Assembly: GCA_029465975.1 (NCBI GenBank)
Contig: CM055749.1
Location: 12,675,071-12,739,070, forward strand
Length of the DNA: 64,000 nucleotides
Direction of reading: 5' to 3'
Origin: Dallia pectoralis
Taxonomy: Eukaryota > Chordata > Actinopteri > Esociformes > Umbridae
Position numbers and translations under genes: made by a program. The notes below the pieces were generated by a model, which searched no databases, was not told where the DNA came from, and saw only the letters and a list, made by a program, of their open reading frames with translations. Every line of letters starts with the position of its first letter. Within the stretch, counting starts at the first letter, position 1. This document shows, piece after piece, positions 12,490 through 24,369 of this stretch.

Positions 12490-13564
12490 TCCAAAAAAAA
12501 CACAGAAAAAAAACATCCTTTATTGTGTGACACTTGAATGCTCTCAGGGCAACTAATGATAGCTTGGATGAAGTGAAAGTGCGGATGTGTTGATGGCCTG
12601 TTGATTCATGGGATATTTCTGGTTGGGTGTACAGGTGCATGTGAAACCCTCATTCACCTGATTCTTAGGTGTGCGTGTGATCCACTGGATGGAGTTATGT
12701 AACCCAGCTGTGTTTACATAATGAGGAATGTGACCCATATTGAGAGAGGAATACTTTCGAATGTCCCAGCAGCACCAACAGGGCATTACTTACTTACTTA
12801 CACCCTCTCTTGTTTTGATTTATTTGGATCCCAATTAGCTGGTGCCATGGCAACAGATTGTCTTCATTGGGTCTAATACTTAAAAGATCATTTTTTTCTA
12901 CAACTGTTTTCATTCAGTGAGATGCCATTACTCTATTGGACATAACTAGTTTCTCTGTTGCTAAACCATGAAAAATTTGGACTAAATTAATACACAGTTG
13001 GTCTGTTGTCTTTTACTCACTTGAAAAAGAGATTTAAATCGCAATGTCACACATGATAAAACATGACTGTGATTATGTATTTGAATCTGCATGTCAAAAT
13101 GGTGAGGAAATAGTGGTGCGCCCCCATGTGACTTAGATAAAACTCAAGCAGTGTCTGTTATCCTGCCAAAAAGGCATGATGGGTAGTAAATAGAAAGGCC
13201 TTTCAACGGTCTATAAATAATTTTTATATGTGCTTTGCTCTCCTCCCCGGGCCTGATCCTCACCGCAGAGAGCTTTGTACCCCTGGTGTTCATGCACCTG
13301 CTGATAGCACACACACACATACACACACACACACACACACACCAATCAGGTTTAATTATGAATCTAACAACACGCTGTAGGAAGCTGGGTTTTTCCCATC
13401 AGCCTTTGCTTTCCTCATTCACACCCATGTACCACCTGAAGTATGACATCATACTTCAGTCAATACAAGTTAATCCCCATTTATGGGCATCTACTTAAAT
13501 CAACTACACTATAAATTCACAAAAAGATGGTTGATGGTTTCCTTGTTTCTTTGCTCTAGTCATA
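12490..13564. other. intergenic, no gene seen
   Basis: Contains a CA tract (13309-13342) and a possible dispersed repeat (12800-12880). Confidence 0.5.
12800..12880 (+). repeat. possible dispersed fish repeat
   Basis: TTGATTTATTTGGATCCCAA then TTAGCTGGTGCCATGGCAAC resembles a common teleost repeat segment. Weak. Confidence 0.3.
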
Positions 13565-13569
13565 CTTTG

Positions 13570-14263
13570 TGTCAGAGCTCCCTCCGAAGCCATTCTATCG
13601 ACGTTCGTCTTCACCGGCCTTCAAGCTACCATCGTTCCCCATCACATTATTGTCCGATCAGCATCAGAAGCACCTGGTGCCCATTCCCTCATTAGTAGAG
13701 TATATAGGTCCCCTGTGTTTGGTCATGTCTCATCATTACACACACCTGATGCCCATTCCCTCATTAGTAGAGTATATAGGTCCCCTGTGTTTGGTCATGT
13801 CTCATCATTACACACACCTGGTGCCCATTCCCTCATTAGTAGAGTATATAGGTCCCCTGTGTTTGGTCATGTCTCATCATTACACACACCTGGTGCCCAT
13901 TCCCTCATTAGAAGAGTATATAGGTCCCCTGTGTTTGGTCATGTCTCATCATTACACACACCTGGTGCCCATTCCCTCATTAGTAGAGTATATAGGTCCC
14001 CTGTGTTTGGTCATGTCTTTGTGTGGAATTGTTACATGTTACATGTCTGCATGTGCTTTTGATACATTTATGTTCCTAGTTAAAGGAAGAATTATTCTGC
14101 GCTGTGTCGCGTTGTTTCTTATTTTGAATAATTACTTAGTACCCGTGTGTACTATTCAACTTTGATGTTCAGTTAGTGGCTACTATTAAAAGTCCACAAT
14201 TGTACTCGGTCCTGCAGCCGGGGTCCGTCCTTCCACACTACGCATCTTACTGACACCGTGACA
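13570..14263 (+). mobile_element. solo LTR (694 bp) with internal 72-bp tandem repeats
   Basis: Starts TGTCAGAGC and ends CCGTGACA, giving TG...CA ends, and is flanked by the perfect 5-bp duplication CTTTG (13565-13569 and 14264-14268). No internal retroelement coding is present, so it is a recombined solo LTR. Plus orientation is inferred from the tandem block in the first half and TATTAAAAG with R/U5-like sequence near the end. Superfamily is probably Gypsy-like by ends and duplication length. Confidence 0.85.
13671..14018 (+). repeat. 72-bp tandem repeat inside the LTR (about 5 copies)
   Basis: Units begin CCTGGTGCCCATTCCCTC and include GAGTATATAGG. The 24-codon period keeps two frames open, producing meaningless open frames of 198 and 115 codons. 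Located in the presumptive U3. Confidence 0.9.
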
Positions 14264-14268
14264 CTTTG

Positions 14269-14928
14269 TGCCAGTCGTCAAAAGAATATTCTCTTCCGAC
14301 ATATTGTTTCGGTTCATTTCCTGTTTAAGTTAACAATGTGATAAAAAGCTTGGCATAGCATGTTTCAAAGATAATGATGAATAATGACTTAATTGATTGT
14401 TAAAGGAATGCTCGGTAAAGCTACAGCCCATCTCTCCTGAAATCTGTCACATTGGTTATGTAGCATTTCTCAGTAATGTTCCCCCTGCCTGTCACTCCAC
14501 GTACTTGGCTTTACCCAAAAACAGAGTACATTTAAATGACAGGTTGCACAACAGCCCACATAGGTGCCCCGCTGACGGTACACATTACAACACCGTTTGT
14601 TATGATTCCGTTCTCATCATGCAGACTTGAAAGCGATGGACGGCCATTTTGTCGGTGCATGTTATAACACATTGTGCTGCCATAGTCGAAGAACTAGATG
14701 TGCGGAGGCTCACTTCCAGATCAGCAGTAGCTGTCATTTTGTGGGATGTTGAACCTTCGCCAACCTTTAAGCAACTTGGATATTTTCATTTGATTGACCT
14801 CATTACTTGTTTAGATTACCATAACCTCGGTAAGGGCAATCACAAATATGAATATAATATGAACGATAAACCATGCAAATTAAGTACCGTATGTAGGAGT
14901 GGAGCCAGGATGATAAGAGCTTAAGTTC
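14269..14928. other. intergenic, no gene seen
   Basis: Short frames only; sequence leads directly into the 61-bp array. Confidence 0.5.
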
Positions 14929-15598
14929 ACTGTGGGGACTTCACAGAGCGACAATAGCACAGTGAAGGACATATCTACTGCACCTTACAACTGTGGGGAC
15001 TTCACAGAGCGACAATAGCACAGTGAAGGACATATCTACTGCACCTTACAGCTGTGGGGACTTCACAGAACGACAATAGCACAGTGAAGGACATATCTAC
15101 TCTACCTTACAACTGTGGGGACTTCACAGAGCGACAATAGCACAGTGAAGGACATATCTACTGCACCTTACAACTGTGGGGACTTCACAGAGCGACAATA
15201 GCACAGTGAAGGACATATCTACTGCACCTTACAGCTGTGGGGACTTCACAGAGCGACAATAGCACAGTGAAGGACATATCTATTGCACCTTACAACTGTG
15301 GGGACTTCACAGAGCGACAATATCACAGTGAAGGACATATCTTTTGCACCTTACAACTGTGGGGACTTCACAGAGCGACAATAGCACAGTGAAGGACATA
15401 TCTATTACACCTTACAACTGTGGGGACTTCACAGAGCGACAATAGCACAGTGAAGGACATATCTACTGCACCTTACAACTATGGGGACTTCACAGAGCGA
15501 CAATATCACAGTGAAGGACATATCTACTGCACCTAACAACTGTGGGGACTTCACAGAGCGACAATAGCACAGTGAAGGACATATCTACTGCACCTTAC
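14929..15598 (+). repeat. 61-bp minisatellite (11 copies)
   Basis: Unit starts TGTGGGGACTTCACAGAGCG and includes AGTGAAGGACATATCTACTG. Copies are about 95% identical by eye. Confidence 0.95.
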
Positions 15599-16195
15599 AC
15601 AACTCAAAGGCCATTTCCTAGCCTAAGAGCAGGTGAGAAGAAAAAAGAAGGTCATAAACATGCCAGATTGAGAGGCTGTTAGGATTGAAAAGATAAAACA
15701 GTTGTCCTCACGCAAGCCAAGCAACTTTGGAACCGGAGGCGATACAGTTTTTTTTTCAAAGACAAAGATGTTGCGGACACATACCTGCCCAGCCGGTTCT
15801 TTCTGCAGGATATGCATGAAGCAAACAGCTTGTAGCCTGGAAGCCGAGGTGTAAAGACAAAGTGCTCAGAGCAAGGGGAGTTTACACAATGATGTAACAT
15901 ATATCTGGCCTAACATAACAATAGCAAGAAAGTGCAAACTTTTTGGGAAATTTTCCAAGGATTTTGCCCTAGTCCCTCTTTCACATATACCTGGAAACAT
16001 TAGGAATTTTGTTGTGACAATCAACATTTTGCCAGATAACAGGAAGCAGAATATCATCCAAAAATGTTTGGATTGCATATATTTACACACCAGTTTTTCT
16101 AACAGACAAATAGCCTAATTATTAATGTTAATTCTTTTTGATGCTGTGCTGTCTCAGCATCAGTCACCATCAAGAAAAATTAGAATGAAAGCAAG
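15599..16195. other. intergenic, no gene seen
   Basis: No coding or RNA signal recognised between the 61-bp array and the LTR element. Confidence 0.5.
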
Positions 16196-16200
16196 ACTGG

Positions 16201-16936
16201 TGTCACGGCCGTGAGGTGCAAAAGAAGGAGAGATCCAGAGTTCAGATATAACACGGGCTGTTTTAATTCAGAGCAAGCCACATCAAAAATATAATCAAGT
16301 CCTGAAGGGAAGAGGTTACACTTGTGACTATAATGTCAAAGAAGCGGCACAGCGCTTATAAATGTATCCATGTCTCACACAGAGACTGAGTGGCTACCTC
16401 ATACAACAACACATAACGTAAAACAATTCCAAGCACCCATAAACCTAACCAGGGACCTTAAATGGCCCACAAATTAACTAAACACAAAACAGCTGTGCTC
16501 CTCATCAAAATGATACAAGAAGTGCACAGCTCATCCATTTGTGACAGTACTACCCCACAAAGGTCGGGCTCCCAGACCGACCAGGCCTAACCCAAACTGT
16601 CAGGGGAGGGAGGGCAAGGAGGTGGCTCTGCAGGGGGTCTCCCCTGCAATGCTTTTTTGCCACATAGGCGGTTTAATTGTCCCCTCCCATCTGACCAGCA
16701 GAAGAGGTCAGTACAGGAGACCGGCAGAGGAGAGGCCAGAAAAAGGAAAGACCGGCAGAGGAGCCCGGCAAGGTGGGGAGGGGCCACTCATCAAAGAACG
16801 CAGGGGGGAGGACTGGTAAGGGGCCACGCCTCCAGGCACGCAGGGGGGAGGAAGAGGCCATTCCTCCAGGCACGCAGGGTGAGGAAGAGGCCACTCCTCC
16901 AGGCACGCAGGGGGGAGGAGGGTGCCATTCGTGACA
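16201..16936 (-). mobile_element. internally deleted LTR retroelement
   Basis: Flanked by the perfect 5-bp duplication ACTGG (16196-16200 and 16937-16941). On the minus strand it begins TGTCACGAATGG, passes through about 380 bp of internal sequence, then a polypurine-like TTGTGGGGTAGTAC at 16547-16560, then an LTR (16546-16201) beginning TGTCACAAATGG and ending CCGTGACA. The two starts share TGTCAC-AATGG, suggesting the left LTR lost all but its tip. Internal sequence contains about four 34-bp repeats (16800-16925). Confidence 0.7.
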
Positions 16937-16941
16937 ACTGG

Positions 16942-19819
16942 AAAACATTGTCTTCCTGAGTGACCAGTCAAATCTTCCAGTGTGTAACTATTCAGAATCA
17001 GACTCCTAACTATACGAGTATCTGTTCCTTTGTGCCAAAGACCACCGCATATTGTGCACATTAGACGTTCAACTCATTCAGTAAACCTGTGCATACTTCT
17101 CATGCCTGCTGTCCCTTCAGAGAAAGAGAGAGCATTATTGGAAGGTGTGTAGCGGGAGGAGGGACCGAGCTCCAGAGAGTGAGCCCAGAGGCACGTAGCT
17201 CACATGTAAGAGTTAGCGTGTCAAGTCTTACCAGAGACCACGCCTGCACCTGTCAGGTGTTCTGTGGCATGTCTGCGTTTCGTGTGTGCTGTTTACTCTG
17301 CGTGAGAGAGAGAGCATGACCGTGTGTGCGTTTTATCTCTCTCTCTCTATGTCTCTCGTGCTGCCGGCAGCTGCATACCCCAGGGATGATTCCAGGGATG
17401 TGATTTACACATGGCTGTAATGGCCGAGAACATTGACATGAAGGTCTCTGGCGGCTGTGAGCCACAGTGCAGCTCTCTTCCTCTATACGCTTCATTCACA
17501 CACAGGTTGGAGCTGCATGTGTAAATCAGAGCCAGAGAGTGTTTAGCTTCACCTCAGAACATGACTGGGTCAATCAAGAGATCTGGGAAGTGGAGACAGA
17601 CCAAGTGTGGGGACATTTTAACGGCGCATTGACATTTTTAACATTTCTCATTTCCGTTTGTATTCCGACGTCCATCAATGGTAGACACAATACTCCAGCC
17701 CCTATATCCTAACCACGTTCACAGACCAAGGAAAATCTGGAGTCAGGGGCAGCTGAGCTGTGCTGCTTTTATAATCACCTGCGCAGTGATCGAAATCATC
17801 TGGAAAGCATTCATTTTCTGGATAACAATGGTTTTTTAGCTGTTAAGTGCGTCAAACAATGTGAAGAATCCTGACCTTTCAGGTAGCCAGCCTCATCTGC
17901 CAAGATTATGTCCCTTGAATGATGTAAATACAAGAATGAAAGGTCAGTAGCAGTATGCAGCATGTTGGAGCGTAACGAACATAACTGCCAGTAATGATAT
18001 TAGAATGCCAAGGATCTTTGACGGTTTCTTACTGTGGCCACAGAATTAAACAGAACCGTTTCGTTGATCTCTATCAGTCTGGCTGTGACCTTAAGACCTG
18101 ATGTCACATGGCTCTGTCGGCATGTACTACGTGACTCTGGTCACATACATGCAGGCATTAAGGAATACACACGTACACATGCGCATGCACCGAGACGGTA
18201 ACCTGTGACATCTGTGTCTCAGTGTTTCCTCATAATGGTGTCACCGCATTACGTGCAGAAGATCTACACTCGTATATCTTGATGATGTCAGGGAGAGAGA
18301 GTAACTCAAATCTAAGGCTACCTAGAGAACATTTCTGAAATAGAATTGTCAAAATATTGTGGTCATGTAAAGTTGGAACCTCTGTATTGGTAATTTGGTT
18401 CACTCTTGTGCAAACTGCTTTAGTTCTCTCCACAGATGTAAACCTCTAGCTACCTCAGAAAAGTCCCACGTTTTCTCTTGAACCATTTCCGAATGTTTTT
18501 TATTAGATTTTGATATCATTGTCTTGTTGGAAAACCCAAACCCTTTTTTCTACTTTGGTTTTCTCCTGATTTCATTCAATTTCAGTTACCAAAAGCATCA
18601 AAGCAACATCGAAATATCACTGAACCTCTTAGATGTTTGACTGTGGGTGTGGAGAAGGGGTGTGTTTTTTTCTTGAAAGGTTTTGTTTTCTGTAAACACA
18701 GTGATGGTGTGTTTAACCAAAAAGCTCTAATTCGGTCTCATCTGTATACAGGAAATTCTCCCAGAAGGATTGTGGCATATTTAGGTCTGTTTTGGAAAAT
18801 GAAAAGTGTCATTATAAAGGTATTAATTTTTTGTATGTTTTGAAGTATGACTTGTTTATTGCTGACTTGGTTGTTTTTTCTTTTACTCATTTAGGTTTAA
18901 GATGAAAATTTGCCCAGCATGCTCTAAATACAGTTAATATTTTGGAATTATTTTATTATTATTATTTTTGGATTTACTTTGACTAAATGATCTTAGCTAT
19001 ACAAACCTTCAACACAGTAATCTATTAATATCAAATATTTATAACCAATGACTAGAAATAAAAAATATTGAAAAAGAATGAGTTCAATAACTAAGTCTCC
19101 GTCATTAAGAAGTACAGTGAAGGGGGGGACTATATAGTTCACTTGAAAGGGCAATGCATACTGGGAAATTATATTTAGGTAGGTGTGGCTTACTATATTA
19201 TATGATTCCTTTAAGCAAATACAACTTAAATCTGATTGAGCTGTATCAACTGAAAATATTTGTTGGGACGGGGACAATTTAGGACTAGTAGCGATGTGAC
19301 AAGTTGAAATAAGAAATTAAAGAGCAACAGGTGAGGCAATTGTGTAATTACTCCAAAAAAAGGCCCAGTCCTTTATGAGCAAGGATGGGTCGAAGCTCGC
19401 CAATCTGCCAACAGATGCGTCAGCTAAATAATCCAACACATTTAGAACAACATTCCCCAAAGACAAATCGGTAGGATTTGGGGCATTTCCCCTTCTATAG
19501 TGCACAATATAATTAAAAGACTCAAGCAATACGGTCGGTGCGTAAAGGGCAAGGCCGAAAACCACTTGCGTGTGATCTCTGATCTCTCGGACGTCACAGC
19601 CTTAAAAACTGTCACTAGTCTGTAATGGATACCCTGACATGGACTTTGGTAAACCTTTTCTGTCAACATCATTCGCCGCTGCATCCACAGATGCAAGTTT
19701 GGCTTTACTATGCAAAGCAGAAGCCACACATCACACTGTCCAGAAGCGCCGCGGACCTCTCTGGGCTCGGTGTCAAGTCAACATTTTAAAAAAGTTTTTG
19801 GACTAAACAGCCACCGTGT
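16942..19819. other. intergenic, no gene seen
   Basis: Apart from a weak transposon-like relic at 18490-18860, no recognisable feature. Confidence 0.5.
18490..18860 (+). mobile_element. possible DNA-transposon relic
   Basis: Blocks such as GTGTGTTTAACCAAAAAGC and GGTCTCATCTGTATACAGG resemble a fish Tc1/mariner-type repeat. No protein motif is intact. Confidence 0.3.
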
Positions 19820-20390
19820 TCTCCGGAATCAGGATCAGGTCAATAAGCCAGCGTCTGTCATGATATTGGGGTGTGTCAGTGCCCATGGCATGGTTCTATT
19901 GCAGATCTGTGAGGGCACCATTAATGCCAGAAGATACATACACATTTTGGAGAAACATATGCTGCCATCCAGACATCATCTTTTCCAGGGACGTCCCAGA
20001 ATTTTCCAGCAGGACAACGCCAAACCACATTCTGCCCGGGTGGATGCGTTTGGCCTGCCTGCAATCGGAACCTGTCTCCGATTGATAATGTAAGGCGCAT
20101 TATGAAGCGCAAAATAAGAAAACTAAAGCTTAGTTGCGCATATGTGGAAATTCATAATGAATGAATGGGGGAAAATTCAGCTTGCTAAACTTAACCAACT
20201 GGTGTCTTCAGTGCCCAAAACCTTTAATATGTGTTATTAAAAGAATAGCTGACGCAGTGGTAAACAGTGGAATCAAACGTTTTTCGAATGTGTTTCAGTC
20301 ATCAAATTTGTAATTTGTGTATATTTTTATGAATAAATGTAATTCACACAGTAAAACATCAACTGTGTTAGTTTTGTGTTAACAATATAG
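19820..20390 (+). pseudogene. Tc1/mariner transposase relic
   Basis: Plus strand reads VMILGCVSAHGMVLLQICEG, then MLPSRHHLFQGRP and IFQQDNAKPHSARV, which contains the second catalytic Asp (QQDNAKPH). After a deletion it resumes at GPACNRNLSPIDNVRRIMKR-like sequence in another frame (20055 onwards). Frame breaks and the deletion exclude activity. Confidence 0.85.
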
Positions 20391-20978
20391 TACAGTGTGA
20401 ATTTAATTTTTAAATGACTAATTTTGTTAGTTTCTTTGCATTTTCCATACTAATATGCTGCAATTCTGGAGTGAACTTTGTTGACCGATTATGAACTGTA
20501 GCTAACTCGTAACGCTGACACCTATAGGCCGAAAGAAGAAATTACATTGCAATTGCATGACAAGTGATTATGTGAAATAGGTATCTCTCACTCCCTCTTA
20601 TTTATCTCTGACATAGTTGTTCTTAAATAGTTTCATGTTGTTTTTCATAATCTGTGTTGCCTGGCAACGTCTGTACTGTAAGCTATGGCTGCACGGCAGG
20701 GCCGTAGTGGTTGGGTGAGAGGCTTATCTATAGTTGCAAGCTTGTCACAAACGCACGCACACATACATACATATATACATACATCACCTCCACCTGTGCT
20801 ATCCACACAATGGAAACCCAGCAAGTGTATGTGTCTGGATCAACAAGACGAGAAACTAGTCCCAGTCTTTATCAGAACAAATATGGAGTGAAATCGGATT
20901 AGAGCAAGTCACCTACACTTATGTTGCTACTTGGGAAGAGGTGGAATTGTAGTTCACGTCATTGAACAAAGCCAAGTT

Positions 20979-21290
20979 TACTGGGAGAGGCTACAGGAAC
21001 TAGCTAACAGAGAGGCTTTACATACTAGTTAACTGGGAGAGGCTACAGGAACTAGTTAACTGGGAGAGGCTTTACAGACTAGTTAACTGAGAGAGCCTAC
21101 AGGAACTAGTTAACTGGGAGAGGCTATACAGACTAGTTAACTGGGAGAGGCTTTGCAGTCTGGTTAACTGGGAGAGGCTATAGGGACTAGTTAACTTGGC
21201 TATACAGACTAGTTAAATGGGAGAGGCTATAGGGACTAGTTAACTTGGCTATACAGACTAGTTAACTGGGAGAGGCGGTACAAACTAGTA
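20979..21290 (+). repeat. about 27-bp minisatellite (about 12 copies)
   Basis: Unit ACTAGTTAACTGGGAGAGGC plus a short variable part (TACAGGA, TTTACAG, TATACAG). Unit lengths vary. Confidence 0.9.
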
Positions 21291-22039
21291 TGGCCAATCA
21301 ATTGATGTAAGTGCTGCTACAGTGTGCTAAATAACACAGACTTTCTATGCAATTCCAACATATTAGGAGTCACTGTTCTAAGGTAAGGATGGAGACAGGT
21401 ATTTATACAATGCAGATTTCATCCTTTCAAGCACATCAATTTCTCACATTCACTCGGACAATAGGAATTCAACCATGACGTGCAAATGCTAAACAGGACA
21501 TATTCTCACCACAGGCTCAAGTAATTAAGCGAATTGAGACTGGCTGTCACTGGGGTCTGCAATTACCAATCTAGCTGTCTTTGACAAAGCATTTGAACTT
21601 TAACCTCTGGTAATGTTCTGACCTAAGCAAGACACAACAATAATTTAATGGAATAATTTAGAGTGCAAATTACACTGTGACATTAGAGTGAGTGTCTAAT
21701 GTGTGCATTTACACACACTCACACCAAACAAAAATGTAACTTCATTTTTGCATTTTTCAATAGACATCACCAGTTAAGATGTTGACCTCGTAATACAAAT
21801 AAAAATTGGATACCTGCGCACATAAGGGTTTTATTTATGTGAGCGAATGGGACATTTGGTATTTTTAACTCACCAGGTTTTTTTAATTGCCATGGGTGTT
21901 CACACTATAAGACCTGAGAATGTGTAATGTCAGTTCCATCATTTGCTTTCTCCTTTGGATTTTGCGTCGAGTGTCAGTAGGCATATTCCAACATGACGAC
22001 AAGGGAGCTGTCTATGAACGAAAAAACAAGCAAATTGGA

Positions 22040-22290
22040 TACTTAAAATGAGGAACTTAATTAGAACGGTGGCACTGACAAATCCACAGTTTGCAAATGT
22101 CCCGAAAAAGAAGGAAACCGCTGTTGTCTTCGGCAACCGGAAACATCCAGGTAGGCCAAGAAAAACAACAGCAGTTGATGACAGAAGAATGATCAGAGCT
22201 GTGAAAACCAACCCTAAAATATGCAGTAATAAAATCCCCAACTACCAGAACACTGGGGTGAAAGTTCCATAATCTACTGTTGGCAGTTGA
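22040..22290 (+). pseudogene. Tc1/mariner transposase relic (N-terminal part)
   Basis: Reads RKHPGRPRKTTAVDDRRMIR, then AVKTNPKICSNKI, matching the GRPRKTT-x-DDR linker between the two helix-turn-helix domains of Tc1-type transposases. The catalytic domain is absent. Confidence 0.8.
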
Positions 22291-23344
22291 CTTTAGCAGC
22301 AGAATTATAAAGACTACACTGCAAGATGCAAACCACAAATCAGCACTAAAAACAAAAAGGCTTTTTGTTCACGTTTTGGTTTACCTGATTCAAATTGTAG
22401 CTTTTGTATGTAATTTAGGATGAAGGTAGCAGTGTCCAGATTTATTCCATTTCTTTTTTTCCATATTCATGTGGCCAAATTTATGGAGAAAAAACATTCC
22501 ATGTTGTGTACTTACTTTTCACATGACAGTAGCTCTTTATGTAGTTATACATTTTTCTGGTAGTAACTGCAATTTACTTCATTTCAAATATGTCATTTTA
22601 TGCCACAAAATAAATAAAACTATAGAAAAATTTAAACAAAATAGATAAAAGTAAAAAACAAAAATACAAGTTAATTAAAACTTGCTAACATGCTGGCTAA
22701 CATGCTATCGCTAGCTAACATGCTAGCTAGAAATTTTAACTAAAACTGAACTGATTTGAACAGATCCACACACTATGTTTGTTGTATGTATCAAATAATA
22801 GTCTCAAACAATCTACCTGCACAGATCTCCCATTTACATACATACTGATATTTCCATAGGTACGTACGTACACGACATTCTGAATTAAATGTAAATATAT
22901 GTTCTCTTTAGGCAAAATTGAGCTGAATGTTGAATGGGAAATGTTGAATTCACACCCAAAAAAGTGAGTAAATCAACTTTTTAACCTTGATTTCAATTCT
23001 GATATGATTCATCTGAGAAATCTGAAATTAGTGTAGTAACACATTATAGAGATCAGGAATAACATACTTTATAATGCTTTTAAAACAATGACCTCAGCTC
23101 CAGATCCCCTAATCTGTCAATAGATTGTATGGTTATACATCAATTAGTCTATGTGTTTACAATAAAGTACACATTGTGTTGATATTTCCACATAGTACAC
23201 ACTGGCCTCTCAAACCAAACCTCCTACCTGTTGTGAGCAGGTAAATATTCAAATATATCTCCAGAAATATATTTGTAGGGTTAACAATTCTATTGAATCA
23301 AAAGACTCTTGAGAGGCTGTTGTGTGGTGACTGCAGTATAAACC

Positions 23345-23712
23345 TGTCACGACTTGTCCAAGGTGTAGTGTGGTAAGCCATGTGCAAAGCCGTAAATCCG
23401 TTAAATAAGGTTTATTAGTGATAAAAACACAAAACAAACCGACAACGGCGAAAAACACGAACTTGGTTGATGAAAGTAAAATGCGCATATAGCGACTTAA
23501 ACGAACACCTCCAAACAACAACTAATCGTGAAACAAACACTCACCTCTAAACTAACAATGTGACATGGAACAATGAAGCGCAACGAGTGACATCTAGCAA
23601 TCCCCTTTATAGCCCAGTGATTGCAAATCCCCAACAGCTGTAACCAACACAAACCAGGAAAGGGTGCACCCGAAACCAGACAGTGCAGTACACTTACTCA
23701 CCACTCGTGACA
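23345..23712 (-). mobile_element. solo LTR (368 bp)
   Basis: TGTCACG...CGTGACA ends flanked by the perfect 5-bp duplication AAACC (23340-23344 and 23713-23717). Minus orientation is suggested by AATAAA on that strand (23416-23411). Related in sequence to the elements at 7058 and 50050. It lies 470 bp downstream of the ccbe1 stop. Confidence 0.85.
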
Positions 23713-23717
23713 AAACC

Positions 23718-24180
23718 GCTGCTTGCATATACAGCTGTAGATGAGGACCTGGGGTTGGGTGCTCTGGGCTGTGTCAGGAACAGTAACCAAAGCAGTAACC
23801 AAAGGCGTGTCTTCTGGTACTGGACAGACTCAGACAGCAACATGGAAGCATGCGGAGGATAAAGTCTCTGGTGAGTTTCAAGGGGTTCCGCTCAGAGCAC
23901 ACAGGGAGACAGAGTTCTGCCCCACCATCACCCAGTGCTGGGATTGACGAAAACATCAAGACTGAGAGTGCTTTGGTTTGTGCGGTCCGTTATTCGCTCT
24001 CTGTGTGTATATATATATACACTAAATAAATAGGTCATCAGCGTTTTCCTCACCACACTGACCTGTAGATTAATACAGTCTATATTTAGGGTTTTTGACA
24101 ATGGAGTCAGTTCAGTAATTTCAACATATCCGCTTTACAAAAGCCGGGTAATTACTTCCATTTTGCATTGAACCAGGAGG
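23718..24180 (-). other. ccbe1 3' flank, probably 3' UTR
   Basis: Directly follows the stop. No AATAAA or ATTAAA on the minus strand was found here, so the transcript probably extends further, possibly into the solo LTR. Confidence 0.4.
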
Positions 24181-24369
24181 TCAGGTGTTGAGCATGAGGT
24201 CGCCTTGTCCAGAGCCCCACTCCCTGAACCCCGTCTCTTCACTTGAGTTGGGCACGTTGTCTAAGGAGAGGCCCTGCCTTTTCCCAAATACTTGCTCCTG
24301 CAGCTCGATGATGTCATTTCGAATGTCAGCCATCATGAGCAGGAGGAAGTCAAATGAGCCAGGTGCACC
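24181..24369 (-). CDS. ccbe1: ccbe1 coding exon 11 (C-terminus and stop)
   Basis: Acceptor TTATTTCATCCCAG. Encodes GAPGSFDFLLLMMADIRNDI, then IELQEQVFGKR, matching human FDFLLLMLADIRNDITELQ, then an acidic, less conserved tail ending GDLMLNT and TGA at 24183-24181. The 3' UTR continues below 24181; no AATAAA occurs on the minus strand before the solo LTR at 23345-23712. Confidence 0.96.
   Translation of the reverse strand, partial: GAPGSFDFLLLMMADIRNDIIELQEQVFGKRQGLSLDNVPNSSEETGFREWGSGQGDLMLNT

Larger units (their letters stand above)
20391..23344. other. intergenic, AT-rich, with the 27-bp array and a Tc1 relic
   Basis: A short GCTAACATGCTAGC tandem lies at 22680-22730. No gene. Confidence 0.5.

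Noticed and set aside
10783..12556. Plus-strand open frames of 532-589 codons (VSVEGVC, FQWREC, CFSGGS repeats)
   Set aside because: Three overlapping frames across the 21-bp minisatellite; no flanking coding sequence or domain.
14929..15598. Regularly spaced repeats that could suggest a CRISPR array
   Set aside because: The whole 61-bp unit is repeated with no unique spacers, and the window is eukaryotic.
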